64,000 nucleotides of DNA from Mauremys mutica (Eukaryota > Chordata > Testudines > Geoemydidae), in NCBI RefSeq assembly GCF_020497125.1, contig NC_059074.1, forward strand, positions 192,319,415 through 192,383,414, read 5' to 3'. Position numbers and translations under genes: made by a program. A model generated the notes under the pieces. It ran no database searches, was not told the origin of the DNA, and worked only from the letters and a program-made list of their open reading frames with translations. How positions within the stretch are numbered: the first letter of the stretch is position 1; every line of letters begins with the position of its first letter. Below are positions 41,009 through 53,190 of this stretch, piece after piece.

Positions 41009-41383
41009 CCTCTTGGGTCAAGAGATCTTGCTCCTTAAACTTGGTTCTTGCCTGTCTCATTAAGGGTGGGAGAGACAGATTCCACATTTCTCTGCAGCCT
41101 CCAAGCCCCTCACACTCTCTATCAGTTTTCCCCTCTCACTTCTGGGAGGTGTGCCACAGCTGGGGGACGGAGGCAAAGGCTACATTAAGTGACTTGGCTA
41201 AGGTCAGTGAGGATGTCTGTGCCCGAGCTGGGACTCCTAAGCACCAGGCCCGTTCTCTGTCTGCTAGCCCATCCTGCCTGTCCCAGAGAAAAATGTTTCC
41301 ATGGCAGGTTGATTGAACAAATAAAACTTCTCAGAGGTTTAGAAAGGCAGGCCTGGTGTACTCCCAGAGTTTGGCTAGTGGTG
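41009..41383. other. No gene seen between two solo LTRs
   Basis: Short frames only. Confidence 0.35.
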
Positions 41384-42529
41384 TGGTTGTAAGCAGGGTC
41401 TAAATGAGCTCTCCCCTGACAGCTAGCTGGGGAGGGGGAAAGGCTTCAGCACCAGACTGTATTTACACTCTGCCTCAGTGTCCAGCAGACCATGTTGCCA
41501 CGGTGATGAACTTTGGGTGGTGCTGGGTTACAAATTACTTTAGTACTAAATGCAGGGGTAGTGCAATGTTGCTACCCTTATTGTATGAGTAAAGGGCAGC
41601 AGAGCTGTACTTAGCCTGTCCTGACTGAGGGGGTCACCCTCAAATGAACAGAACTCGCTAAGCCAGGGGCTCAAATGCCAGAGCCCTGTGAAGGGAAGAG
41701 GTGTGGGTGTTACCTGAGAGCCCTAGGCATGGTTTAACCTGCTCCCCTCTCCTATGTTCAAAGCTAGAGTTAATTAAAGTTCTCTTAGAAGTCTTTTGTG
41801 TTGTTAAGTGATCCTTAGGACTGGAATCACCTGTTGTGGGACAGCATTTCTGCCCAGCCTGCTTCAGCGGGGAGGGGATGTTCCCCACTGAGAGCTGAGT
41901 AGAACCCCAAGAGACTGACCTGCAGAGGTTACAGTAGAGAAGCAGGTGGCAGCAGCAGGTGAAAGTGTGCAGCAAGCAGCTGGGAGGGCAGCCTGGGGAA
42001 TGGAGCTGATGGAGTGGCCAGTGGAGCAGCGGCTGGGGTAGAGATGCCAGAGCAAATGCATAGATGGCAGAGCAAGCAAGGTGCCTTCTTCCCTCCCCCG
42101 GGTGGGAGGTGAACTCACACAGATGCATCTCTGAATCCTGGGGCCTCACTGACCAAGGAAGGACAACCATTGTGGGTGGGGTGTGGTGTGGTGAGGGAGC
42201 AGAGAGGGGCACAGTAAAGGAACTTTTGGTTGTCGAATTCAAGAACCTGAGGCAAAAGACACTGCCCAGCATACTCTGGGGTGGGGCTTTTGCTCATGGT
42301 TGACATCTGCTTGCGTTCCCCTAATTAATGCTGGGTGACTTCTCTCCTTTCATTAAAAGTTTCTTTGCTACACTCAGACTCTGTGCTTGCGAGAGGGGAA
42401 GAATTGCCCCCTCTTGGAGGCACCCAGGGGTGGTGTGTAACTTTCCCAGGTTACTGGGTGGGGATCGAGCCAGTTCTGTATTGAATCTGGCCCTGGTTGC
42501 TGCCAACTCCACCTGGCAGAAGGGTTACA
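41384..42529 (-). repeat. Solo LTR (1146 bp) with 5-bp duplication TGGTG, minus orientation
   Basis: On the minus strand it starts TGTAACCCTTCTGCC at 42529 and ends TTACAACCA at 41384. TGGTG flanks at 41379-41383 and 42530-42534. Related partial copies are at 13130-13960 (5' part) and 47295-47521 (3' part). The 204-codon frame inside it is fortuitous. The orientation is taken from the TG/CA ends and from the related copies. Confidence 0.85.
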
Positions 42530-42576
42530 TGGTGTTTTACCCAAAGAGTTATACTAATACAATGGCTTATAAAGAG

Positions 42577-42765
42577 ACCGTGTTGCCGAGTGGATAGAGC
42601 AGTAGACAGGGAGTCAGAGCAGCCTTGGTTCTAGTCCTGTCACTGGATTTTGGGCAAGTCATGCCCTATCTGTGCCTCAGTTTCCCCATCTGTAAAATGG
42701 CAGTAATGATACTGACCTCCTCTCTTAAGCACATTGAGATCTACTGTTGATAAGCTGAGATCCTG
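42577..42765 (+). mobile_element. MIR-like tRNA-derived SINE
   Basis: The tRNA-like head has TTGCCGAGTGGATAGAGCAG (A-box region) and GGTTCTAGTCCTG (B box). The core and tail include TTGGGCAAGTCA and CCTCAGTTTCCCCATCTGTA, the hallmark of MIR-type SINEs. It is an ancient amniote-wide family, so this copy marks old sequence. Confidence 0.85.
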
Positions 42766-42770
42766 GGAGC

Positions 42771-44113
42771 TTGTTCCCTTGGTGACAAATAACTGGGTGT
42801 TCCTCTGCACCCCCAGTTCCAGGCATCCATTGTCTTCACCTGTAAAAAGGGTACCCTGCTGCTTGTGTTTTCCTGTCTAGAAACCCACCCACCCCACTCC
42901 TGCTCATGGGACTAACACTCAATCAAGTAAAAAAAAAAATCTAGTGAGGGTGAAAAACCCCCAAGGTCCTGTCAGTCTGAGCAAGGACAAAATTCCTTCC
43001 CAATCCCTAATCTGGTGATCAGTCTGAGCATGAGAGAAGGACCTACCAGCCAGACATCCTGAGAGGATTTTCTGCATCACTTCAAAGCACTGGTCAACCC
43101 AATCTACTCCCATCTCCAGGTGTTGCCCATCCCTGATACTTTAAAGGAAAGCAAAAAACAAAACAAACAAAATCTCAGAATACACCTGCCCAAGTGTGCA
43201 CTGGAGAAAGCAATTTCTTCCTGATCCCTGCAGGCAAGTGGCTGAAAGCCTGAAGCATGAGAGTTGATTATAGTCAATATCTTGAGAGACAGACAGAGAG
43301 AATGAATGAGCTCCATCTCCTCACAAGATCCCAGCTCTGTGGTGTTTCCCTGGGAGGCCTCCCCACCCTGCTTTTACACTGACCTAATGAACCATGCAGG
43401 GAGCATCTTTTACCCACGAATCCCCTCAGCGCTGCCAGCAGACTGCTCCCTCGAGGAAAAGCCCGGGTCCTCCTGCCCAGCTTGTGGGAAATGAGCACCG
43501 AACGCTGCAAAATCGCCTTCTCAGCCCTGCAAGGGACATGAATGTGTTTGTTTATCTCATGACTATGTCCTAAATTCCCAGCCCATACAGCATCTAAAAG
43601 GGCCCTCAGGGGGAAAAGCACTAGGAGGATAATGCCTGGAGCCAGCCTGGCCCCCAGGGAGGGGTTCTCCAGCCCAGGGTTGTGGGGCAATCCCCTCCCT
43701 CAGGATGGGTCACACAGGCGCAGCGGCAGCAGCCCCAGGGTGCTGGGGACAGAGTGGGGGTTGGATCCAGAGCGTGAGACCATCCTACAGTTGGGGGGCT
43801 GGGTCTGTGGCCTAGTCTCTGAACCTCTTCCCTGCGTGATGGGTCGTGATGGGCAGACAGAGCCCGGACATATCTGCTGACGGCATTTCTGACACCCTAG
43901 AGGGGAATGAGAGATCGAGCAGAGTCAGTGCCCTGGGACCAGCCCAACCCCTCCTGCCCCAGATGGGGCCCTCTGCTCTCCCAGCCCCAGCCCCGCCTGC
44001 TGGGGAACAGCTCATTCCCAGGCTTCCAAAGGTTTGAGTTCATGTTTAAACTGAACTGGGAGTCTCTTGGCTTTGTAATGACTGGGGTCTGGCTAGGGTT
44101 TCCAGCAGGCAAG
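42771..44113. other. No gene seen
   Basis: Frames up to 138 codons occur here but none shows a domain or splice context I trust. Confidence 0.35.
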
Positions 44114-44781
44114 AATCATAGAATATCAGGGTTGGAAGGGACCTCAGGAGGTCATCTAGTCCAACCCTCTGCTCAAAGCAGGACCAATCCCCAACTAAAT
44201 CATTCCAACCAGGGCTTTGTCAAGCCTGACCTTAAAAACCTCTAAGGAAGGAGATTCCACCACCTCCCTAGGTAACCCATTCTAGTTCTTCACCACCCTC
44301 CTAGTGAAAAAGTTTTTTCTTAATACCCAACCTAAACCTCCCCCACTGCAACTTGGGACCATTACTCCTTGTTCTGTCATCTTCTACCACTGAGAACAGT
44401 CTAGATCCATCCTCTTTGGAACCCCCTTTCAGGTAGTTGAAAGCAGCTATCAAATCCCCCCCCCCCTCATTTTTCTCTTCTGCAGACTAAATAATCCCAG
44501 TTCCCTCAGCCTCTCCTCATAAGTCATGTGCTCCAGCCCCCTAATCATTTTAGTTGCCCTCTGCTGGACTCTTTTCAATTTTTCCACATCCTTGTAGTGT
44601 GGGGCCCAAAACTGGACACAGTACTCCAAATGAGGCCTCACCAATGCCAAATAGAGGAGGAATGACCACGTCCCTTGATCTGCTGGCAATGCTCCTATTA
44701 ATACAGCCCCAAATGCCGTTAGCCTTCTTGGCAACAAGGGCACACTGCTGACTCATATACAGCTTCTTGTCCACTGTAACC

Positions 44782-45580
44782 TGTGATACAGGAAAACCAA
44801 GGAGCAGTGGGAATGTGGAAATATATAAGCCCTAGGCTAATTAAGGTGTGGTTCCCTGAAGACTAGGGAGGGTTACTACAGGTTAATTGGAGCACCTGTA
44901 GTCAATTAAGGCCCTGTTAGCAACCTAATAAAGCCCCCTGCTTCAGGCAATCAAGGCAGAAGGATTGGAGTGGGTGCTGTGAGACTTGGAAGAGCTGTGA
45001 CTGGCTTGCCAACTACAGAACCAGTTTCTCCTCCCTTGGTTTTCACACCCCAACTGCTAGAACAGGGCCTCATCCTCCCTGATTGAACTAACCTTGTTAT
45101 CTCTAGCTTGCTTCACGCACACACACACACACACACACACAAAATTTCCACTACTTGCATCCGAAGAAGTGGGTATTCACCCACGAAAGCTCATGTTCCA
45201 AAACGTCTGTTAGTCTACTAGGTGCCACAGGACTCTGCTGCTTTTACAGATCCAGACTAATACGGCTACCCCTCTGATACTTGGAAGATCAGAAAACTGG
45301 AGTAAGGGAGATCCTGCCCCAGTGTTTAAGGACTGAAGGTACCCCACCCAAGGGGGAAGAGGGTAAGGACCCACAGGGGTTGAGAGGGGCTGGGACTCAG
45401 AGTGAGGAGCAAACCCACACCCCTCCCCTGCTTCCCCCCCTTTACCACCTTCCTGGGCCACTAGTGGGGCCCTTGGTGCCCCACAATCAGGGGCAAGGGG
45501 TGGCATCTTAGCCCCCCATACACACACACACACCAAGAAAAGCACAGGATCCACCATACTACATTGGTCATCTTGTCACA
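44782..45580 (+). repeat. LTR inserted in CR1, 4-bp duplication AACC, itself interrupted
   Basis: Starts TGTGATACAGG and ends TTGTCACA, with AACC at 44778-44781 and 45581-45584. A TATA-like ATATATAAG is at 44820 and AATAAA at about 44928. A Penelope terminal repeat with a CA microsatellite sits inside at about 45080-45285. A 4-bp duplication suggests a gamma-like retrovirus. Confidence 0.75.
45080..45285 (+). repeat. Penelope-like terminal repeat fragment with (CA)n
   Basis: CACCCACGAAAGCTCATG, GTTAGTCTACTAGGTGCCAC and AGACTAATACGGCTACCC match the terminal repeat at 20.5 and 52.3 kb. A CA run at 45117-45141 precedes it. It is nested within the LTR 44782-45580. Confidence 0.75.
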
Positions 45581-46178
45581 AACCCCTAGGTCCTTTTCTG
45601 CAGAACTGCTGCCTAGCTACTCGGTCCCTAGTCTATAGCAGTGCATGGGATTCTTCTGTCCTAAGTGACTCCTTGTTGAACCTCATCAGATTTCTTTTGG
45701 CCCAAATCCTCTAATTTGTCTAGGTCCCGCTGTATCCTGTCCCTACCCTCCAGCGTATCTACCACTCCTCCCAGTTTAGTGTCATCTGTAAACTTGCTGA
45801 GGGTGCAGTCCATGCCATCCTCCAGATTATTAATGAAGATATTGAACAAAACCAGCCCTAGGACCGACCCTTGGGGCACTCTGCTTGATACTGGCTGCCG
45901 CCTTGACATGGAGCCATTGATCACTACCCGTTGAGCCTAATTATCTAGCCAGCTTTCTATCCACTTTATAGTCCATTCATCCAGCCCATATTTTGTTAAC
46001 TTGCTGGCTAGAATACTGTGGGAGACAGTCAAAAGCTTTCCTAAAGTCAAGGAATAACACGTCCACTGCTTTCCCCTCAGCCACAGAGACAGTTATCACA
46101 GAAGGCAATTAAGTTAGTAAAATATGACTTGCCCTTGGTGAATCCATGCTGACTGTTCCTGATCACTTTTCTCCTCTC

Positions 46179-46837
46179 CCTTCCCCTCCCCATGTCGGCA
46201 AAAGTGGCAATGACATTAAAGCACTAACATGCCCTGTGTAAGGGCTGGTACTGGCTTCTTACCAGTACATTGTACCGGCCCGTACTGGCTCACTTTCACC
46301 CCTGCCTGACTCCCAGCTCAGTGCCCACATCCACTAGGCTGCTCCACCTCTGGGTTTGCTGGGCTCTAATTTCAGCAGTGACTGAAATCCAAGGCTGGTG
46401 TTTCAAGGAGACCCCAGCGCCCTGACTTGGGACTTGGGCACCTGACTCTCATAGGCCCTCTGGGTGAATGAGCTGTTGGGGGAAACTAGCCCCCAGCCCC
46501 TCCCCCTCTGGCTGAGGCCCTGCCTCACCCCTTCCACTTCTCCTCCCCCACCAGAGTCCAGAACACACCCACCACTCCCACTGCTGCCAGCCCCCCAGCA
46601 CCCTCCCAGCTCCAGTCCCGGAGCACAGGGCAGATGGGCAGGAGATATGGCTGAAGCACCTCCAGCCCCAGGGCCTTGTGAGAACTGATCCCAGCCTGCT
46701 TCCCCCAACCTCTCAGCCATGGAAGACAGAGTGGGAAGGGAACTGGAAGCAGGCAGTAGGGAGCCTGGAAGTGGAGCGTGGGCAGCACCATGCCAGGCTG
46801 TTTGGGGAGGCACAGCCTTCCCCGTCCTATGCTACCC
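46179..46837. other. No gene seen
   Basis: C/G-rich stretch with Pro-rich frames on both strands and no recognisable domain. Confidence 0.35.
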
Positions 46838-47290
46838 GTCAGCCAAGAAGGTGGTCAAGGATAGTGAATGAGGGAGGCAACCTAGTGACAGAGGATGTGG
46901 AAAAAGCTAATGTACGCAATGATTTTTTTTACCTCTGTCTTTGTGAACAAGGTCAGCTCCCAGACTCCTGCACTGGGCAGCACAGTATGGGGAGGAGGTG
47001 ACCAGCCCTCTGTGGAGAAAAAACGTGGTTCAGGACTATTTAGAAAAGCTGGATGAGCACAAGTCCATGGGGACGGATGCGCTGCATCCGAGGGTGCTAA
47101 AGAAGTTGGCGGATGTGATTGCAGAGCCATTGGCCGTTATCTTTGAAAACTCATGGCGATTGGGGGAGGTCCCGGATGACTGGAAAAAGGCTAATGTAGT
47201 GCCCATCTTTAAAAAAGGGAAGGAGGAGGATCTGGGGAACTACAGGCCAGTCAGCCTCACCTCAGTTCCTGGAAAAATCATGGAGCTCAA
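46838..47290 (+). pseudogene. CR1 RT fragment
   Basis: Encodes LVTEDVEKANVRNDFF, KSMGTDALHPRVLKKLAD, DDWKKANVVPIFKKGK and RPVSLTSVPGKIME, the thumb-proximal and palm start of a CR1 RT. A frame change near 46990-47030 separates the two halves. It is truncated at both ends and abuts an LTR fragment at about 47295. Confidence 0.85.
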
Positions 47291-47294
47291 CGTT

Positions 47295-47521
47295 GATAAC
47301 AGCATTTCACTACCCCTGCATTCAGTACTAAAGTGATTTGTAACCCAACACCAGCCAAAGTTGATTATTTTGTATTTTGAGCAACACCTGTCTAGCTGCT
47401 AGATATCTAAGCAGAGTAGGTGTGTTCATGTAAATACAGTTTGCTCCGGACGTCTCTCCCTGTCCCAGCTAGCTGTTAGGGGAGAATTCATTCAATTAAT
47501 TTAGACCCTGCTTACATCTAC
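47295..47521 (+). repeat. 3' end of the 41384-42529 LTR family
   Basis: CACTACCCCTGCATTCAGTA, GTGATTTGTAACCCAACACC, CCCAGCTAGCTGTTAGGGGA and GACCCTGCTTACA match the minus strand of 41384-41590. A middle block (TGAGCAACACCTGTCTAGC) is not shared. Confidence 0.7.
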
Positions 47522-49017
47522 AGGAGATCCTTGTTAAGCTCAGTGAGTCACTCTGCTGGGAAACAGCGTTTGGAAGCACAGGGAATACATCCACTGAATA
47601 GTTCATGCTCACGCTTCCTCTCTGGGAAGTACCAATGTGCACTTTTCTGTATGGCTCTCTGCAGTTATGCCACTGCTGCAGAAAGGCAGAGCAGGGACTG
47701 TGCTCAGAGGTGTGCCCATACAGCCAGGGCACTCAGAGCCAGGCTCTACATGTCAAACTGCTAATCAGGGGCAAACTCTGTGTGCACGCATTTATACAGC
47801 TCACACGTGCAAGAGAAAGTTTGAAAACTTGACTCAAGCGCACCCAAAAAGCTCAAACACCAGGAGGCAGGGGAAAAAGCAGCCAAAATGCATTTTTTTT
47901 AAAAATACCTGATTCTGGGGGGCTGCACTCATGATTTAACTTTTGTGGTTGGTGATACTGGAGTTAGCCACCCAAATCCTGTCCTGGGGTGTTTGCGGGG
48001 GAGAGCATGTGGGGCTTGGAGGGGGCACTGAGCAGCCTTTGGGGACACTAAAGCATGTGGGATTGGGGGGGTGCTGAGCAGCCCCTGGAGTGTTTTTTGG
48101 GGGAAGTATGGGGGCTGTGCCCTATCAGCTACAACAGAGCTGGCCCGGAACCTCAAAAGCCTGGATTTCAGCAGCCTACCAGGCGAGCTGGCAGAGACCA
48201 GGGCAGGTTTCTGATGGAGCAGGGCTGGAAGTGTGATAAAGCCATTAGCAGTACTAAAGGATTGATTACTGTTGGCTAGTAGTAAATGTAATAAGAAGCC
48301 TGGATGATGTGTCTTGTTCCTGGCTAAAGTTGCTGGGCCTAAATGCTGGTGTACAAGTCTGCATGTGTATTTTGCTTTCAATACATGCCTAAAACAGTTA
48401 TTCTCTGTATATCTGATTGAAGATTTGTTGATATACTTCAGGTGGGTTTTTGTTATTCTTAAACAGTTATTAATTCACCAAGTGTGCTGATTTGAGACAA
48501 AAATCAGAGACAAAAGTTGACCTGAAGAGAACCTAGTGCTAAAAATGGTAAGCTTATGCTCCCTGGACTCAGTAAAAGTGTTATCCTTATTAAATCCCAT
48601 CACAGCATTGGCTACACCACAAATCTAATTGGCAAACACTAGTTTATTAGATTTCATCTTGAAACTCCATCTTAGCAAATTCACAGAACTGACCCTCATT
48701 CACAGTTACCTGTCATGCCGACTGTTTCCAGGGCCCCGGGATGACTCTGCCATGCCAGGGCTCTCAAGGCATCCCATCTCCATGCCAGGAGCCTGAAGCC
48801 CTGAGAACCCCAGTTTCAGCCACGGCTTTTGGTGTCTCCAGGCTCCCTGTTGCATGGCCCACATTTTAGAATTTGCAGCAGAGGCCAAGCATTCATTGGA
48901 CATGGAGAGTGACTAACTTTTCTCGCTCAGGCCTTGCTCACACTGCAGAGTTAACTGGAATGATTCACATTTGCGTGTCACCACCCAAGTTGGTCTTGAT
49001 CTCACACCTAAAGTAAG
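47522..49017. other. No gene seen
   Basis: No domain in any frame; probably intergenic with old repeats. Confidence 0.35.
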
Positions 49018-49022
49018 CCATC

Positions 49023-50157
49023 TGTGATGTTATAAGATTAAAATATGACCGTGTAGGTCATTGTTGCTACCACTGTTAAATAATTGCAACAAATCTTGCA
49101 CAAAGTATGTTGTGTGAGGTGTCAATGGAAAAGTTATGATTTGCTGCATATGATCATCCTATTTGTATGCGTGCATGCATCATTTTTGTATCTGAAGTTA
49201 TGAATATTGACTATGTACCTGTATTTCAAATGTGTTTGCTCCTGTGGTAATACCCACAAGGTATTTACATCCGGTCTAGACAGCATATTGTGAAGGGAAT
49301 GTTTAAGCTGACAGACCATCAACAAACTCAATGGGCCATGGAAGAAGCCTATCCCCACCTAATGGATTTTCCTGTGGAAGTTCTAGTTAGAATATGAGTA
49401 ATGGCCCCTGCTATGACTCAAAGCATGCAAGGGCATGTGACTAGATCATGTGGTACTGAACTCCATCTTGTGCCTGTACTTTTCCACTAATTGTGCTGGG
49501 GGCTTTGCTTGGAACAATATGTTTCCTTCCACATGACAGAAGCTATAAAAGGCCCTTGAAACATCTTCATTTTGCCTCTTTCCTGCTCTGATCTTTGGAC
49601 TATGGGCTTATACTAATGGGAGCATTCTAACCAAAGGACTGAGGACCTTCCAATCTTTTGGAAGCAACCAGAGACTTGATTTAAGCCAGTGTTTATGCCA
49701 TCGCTGCTTCAAACCTGATCCAAGAACTGGGCAATGTGTGTATGTATTTGATATCTTTACCAGATCTTAACTTTCTCTTATAAATAAACAAACCTTTAGA
49801 TAGTAGATACTAAAAGATTGGCAACAGTGTGATTATTGGGTAAGGTCTGAGTTATATATTAACCAGCCTGGTTTTTTGGGATCAGAACTACCCTTTGGTT
49901 GATGAAATTGGTTTTAAATAGCCACTCATCATTAAGTCTAGTATCTGGATGTAAAAACAAGGACTGGAATATCAAAGGATGCTGCCTTTCTGAATTCCTG
50001 TAGCCAGCATGGTGAGACAGAAGTTTACTTTTGTTGCTGGTTTGGTATATCTTATGGAAGATTAACCACCAGTCTTGGGGTGTGTCTCTACCCTATTTCT
50101 TAGGAGCTTGTCCTATATTTGCTATTCACAATTGTTACCTACTCAGGCACAGCCACA
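49023..50157 (+). repeat. Solo LTR (1135 bp) with 5-bp duplication CCATC
   Basis: Starts TGTGATGTTATAAG and ends GGCACAGCCACA, flanked by CCATC at 49018-49022 and 50158-50162. TATA box AGCTATAAAAGGC at about 49543 and AATAAA at about 49783 give plus orientation. The right flank continues as a CR1-like fragment (CCCTGACAGGGGTTTGTCTA), in which ACACCATCCCTG is itself common. The duplication match could therefore be partly coincidental. Confidence 0.7.
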
Positions 50158-50212
50158 CCATCCCTGACAGGGGTTTGTCTAACCAGTTCTTAAAAACCTC
50201 CAGTGTTGGGTG

Positions 50213-50589
50213 GCCCCGTTCAGGGAAATTGCACCAGTATTCTCCTCTGTGGTCGAGCCAGGGCACCTGCACTCCACCTTCCGAATCCCCTGGTTGTCAC
50301 CTCTCCTGGGTGGAGACACTTCTCTCTCCCCCTTTCTGACGGGGTACTTCCAGGCTGCACAGCCCCATTTGTATCAGGATATTTTCCAGCATGAAACTCT
50401 TCAGAGGCTAATAATGGTGTGAGTGCCCACAGTGTTAAGGTTCCCCACGCCTATTTCTAAGCAGGCATATTTTATTCTTAAGGTGAAAGCCATACACAGA
50501 AAACATATTAAAAAGAATGAAAGAACCCAACACACATGCTGACAAGCTTACCAGAGACCATCAAGCGTCCTTCAAATGCCCACCCAGCA
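50213..50589. other. No gene seen
   Basis: After the short CR1-like piece (50163-50212) no feature is recognised until the zinc-finger remnant. Confidence 0.35.
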
Positions 50590-51405
50590 GGTTTCTTATG
50601 GTGCCAAATTCATCACACCCTTTGCTCTGAACAAGACTCTCACCTGTGTGCAGCTGCTGGTGCCTGTGTGCTGCTGCTGAATTGCTGCCCACACTTGGTG
50701 CAGGGGTAGGGCCTTTCACCCATGTGGGTTTGCTGGTGTTTAATCAGGTCTGAGTTCACATTGAAGCTCTTCCTGCAGTCATAGAATCATAGAATCTCAG
50801 GGTTGGAAGGGACCTCAGGAGGTCATCTAGTCCAACCCCCTGCTCAAAGCAGGACCAAACCCAACTAAATCATCCCAGCCAGGGTTTTGTCAAGCCTGAC
50901 CTTAAAAACCTCTAAGGAAGGAGATTCCACTACCTCCCTAGGTAACCCATTCCAGTTCTTCACCACCCTACTAGTGAAAAAGTTTTTCCTAATATCCAAC
51001 CTAAACCTCCCCCTCTGCAACTTGAGACCATTACTCCTTGTTCTGTCATCTTCTACCACTGAGAACAGTCTAGATCCATCCTCTTTGGAACCCCCTTTCA
51101 GGTAGTTGAAAGCAGCTATCAAATCCCCCCTCATTCTTCTCTTCTGCAGACTAAACAATCCCAGTTCCCTCAGCCTCTCCTCATAAGTCATGTGCTCCAG
51201 CCCCCTAATCATTTTTGTTACCCTCCGCTGGACTCTCTCCAATTTATCCACATCCTTCTTGTAGTGTGGGGCCCAAAACTGGACACAGTACTCCAAATGA
51301 GGCCTCACCAGTACTCCAAATGAGTCCCAGCCACTCTCCTGTGTACAGGCGCTAGTACATGATGAGGTGTGAGTGCTGGCTGAAGCACAAACCTCTTAGG
51401 GGACC
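50590..51405 (-). pseudogene. C2H2 zinc-finger gene remnant split by a CR1
   Basis: Minus-strand translation right of the CR1 (51405-51325) gives [10 protein letters not shown], a stop, then RLYTGE. Left of it (50778-50615) gives [36 protein letters not shown] and, after a one-base frameshift, HQQLHTGE. These are tandem Kruppel-type fingers with TGE(K/R)PY-like linkers, in the right order. At least three fingers are recognisable. Stop, frameshift and insertion show it is dead, unless it is a decayed 3' part of a gene outside this region. Confidence 0.75.
50780..51312 (-). mobile_element. CR1 LINE 3' fragment
   Basis: Starts with the octamer tail (ATAGAATCATAGAATC on plus) and encodes an intact C-terminal RT portion of 147 codons at 51308-50865 ([44 protein letters not shown]). 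It is severely 5'-truncated. It is better preserved than the related copy at 44114-46178, and it splits the zinc-finger remnant. Confidence 0.92.
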
Positions 51406-51409
51406 AAAA

Positions 51410-52155
51410 AAAATATCCTGTTTTTAAAAAGGTAAATCTTATTAAGAACAAAAAGAAAATACATCTGGAACTTTGGTTATTGCTAGATTTTAAAAGAGCA
51501 AATATAATAAAGTACCAAGAATGGTTTTGAGGTCCAGCTTAATGGTTACAAGCAAAACAAAAGCATTTGGGGGTTAGCACAAAGGAGTCCACAAGCCAAT
51601 AAGGCAGTGTTTCTCAAACTGGGGTTGCCGCTTGTGTAGGGAAAGCCCCCGACAGGACAGGACAGTTTGTTTACCTGCCCTGTCCACAGGTCTGGCCAAT
51701 CGCAGCTCCTGCCCAGATGTCTCTTAGGCTCTTCCTTGCCTTGGCACCCAGGGGATTCGGGACCCACAGCTCTTCCCCTTGTTCCATCTGGAGACCACGC
51801 TGGGTTTGGGAATCAAAAATCCTGCCAAGGGGGAAAGAAAACAGGCAACATCAGGGTGAATTATGTAACCATGGAATATTTGTTACCAAGAATATTCCAT
51901 GACTTTAAACCAGCCCCTTTTTGCACAGAGATGTGGGATCCAAGCAGATCAGAACATGGTCCTGGAGGCAATTTGGGAGAGTCTGGGGGATGAGTTACAG
52001 CCATTAGGCAGATCTAGGGATCTAAAAATCCCAGCGTTCCTCAGAGACATACCCAGGCACCTGTTCCATGCTCCCCAGGAGCCACCAGCTCTTTTCAAGG
52101 CAGGCCTGGCTCATGCGTGCATCCTCAAGGAAGAAGAACCAAGATTCACATTAAC
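51410..52155. other. No gene seen; possible hAT remnant
   Basis: CAGTGTTTCTCAAACTGGGG at 51605-51624 looks like the end of a hAT-type element, but no partner end was found. Confidence 0.4.
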
Positions 52156-52334
52156 AACAAGGAGTCCAGTGTCACCTTAAAGACTAACAGATTTATTTGG
52201 GCATAAGCTTTCATGGGTTAAAAAAACCCACTTCAGACGCATGGAGTCCATGAATCTGAAGTGGGTTTTTTACCCATGAAATCTTATGCCCAAATAAATC
52301 TGTTAGTCTTTAAGGTGCCACCAGACTCCTTGTT
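52156..52334. repeat. Fold-back pair of Penelope-like terminal repeats
   Basis: The arm from 52156 to about 52235 is nearly the reverse complement of about 52255-52334 (AACAAGGAGTC at one end, GACTCCTTGTT at the other; GCATAAGCTTTCATGGGTT against AACCCATGAAATCTTATGC-type sequence). The sequence is the same terminal repeat as at 20.5 kb and continues to about 52370 (AGACTAACACGGCTACCCCC). Confidence 0.8.
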
Positions 52335-52379
52335 ATTTTTGTGGATACAGACTAACACGGCTACCCCCTGATACTTGAG

Positions 52380-53190
52380 ATCCACATTCTTTGCTGGCTG
52401 GATTTACCATGTCAGACCTTTGAGAGAGTGGGGGAAGGGTATTTTCACACAATGCCTAATTCACGGTCACTGGATGTTATCAATGTCCAGAGCTTAGCTG
52501 GACTCAAGAGGACTGGCCTTTTTCTTTGGTATCATCACTGACAAATGCCTCATCCCTGTGTCTGTGAAAGGACAATTTCTGCCTTATGCCAAACTAGAAG
52601 TAAGATTTAGAAAACAAGAGTAAACCTTAGTGCTGAGTTAGCATGGGGCCTGGGCTATTTTTCAGGGGCAAACTCAAACCCTTTGAAGTGAAGTGCAGCT
52701 GCCTGTCAGCCTGTTTCTGCAGAGGGGAGGTGGGAGGGGGCAGGTGTTTCCTGCCTCTGCTTTGCCCTTCCTCAGAAAAAAAGGGTTTGGTTAAAAGGAA
52801 GGAGGATAAAACAGTGAATCGACCCCCCCCTTATCTCTGCACACAGGGCCAGGTCTCTGTTAGGCTGGGAGGGAGCTGACTTAGAAGGAGCAGGGAGCTG
52901 CAGGGGCATTTGGAACCTACCTCTGGCTGCTCTGCCGCAGGAAGGGCTGTTAGTGTCACAGTATTAAGGACTTTCTCCTTCTTTAGGTCCTTTCAAGCCA
53001 GGACCCCGAAACCCTGCACAGACCCCACTAGGTTGGGTAGTGAACCAGCCCAGACCTGGTTAACCCAACCTCTTGCCACCCCAGACCCCAGCAGTGCTGC
53101 CCCCAGCCAGCCAGAGGCAGGAAATACAGTCTCACCAGTCTCCATTGTTTTTAGCCTTGGTGAGACGGGCTTGGGGTAAAGCAGTCCCTC
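52380..53190. other. No gene seen left of the Gmr1-like element
   Basis: May include the leader or LTR of the following element, but no LTR ends were found. Confidence 0.35.

Larger units (their letters stand above)
44114..46178 (-). mobile_element. CR1 LINE, 5'-truncated, split by an LTR insertion
   Basis: 3' part 44114-44781 starts with the octamer tail (ATCATAGAATAT on plus) and encodes the C-terminal RT region ([28 protein letters not shown]). 5' part 45585-46178 encodes RT motifs ([24 protein letters not shown]). The two parts are contiguous in CR1 order. Between them lies an LTR (44782-45580) bracketed by AACC. The catalytic motif reads TDD, and frames are broken. Confidence 0.8.

Noticed and set aside
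41658..42272. 204-codon minus-strand frame
   Set aside because: Lies wholly inside a solo LTR with target duplication; no domain and no sign of coding.
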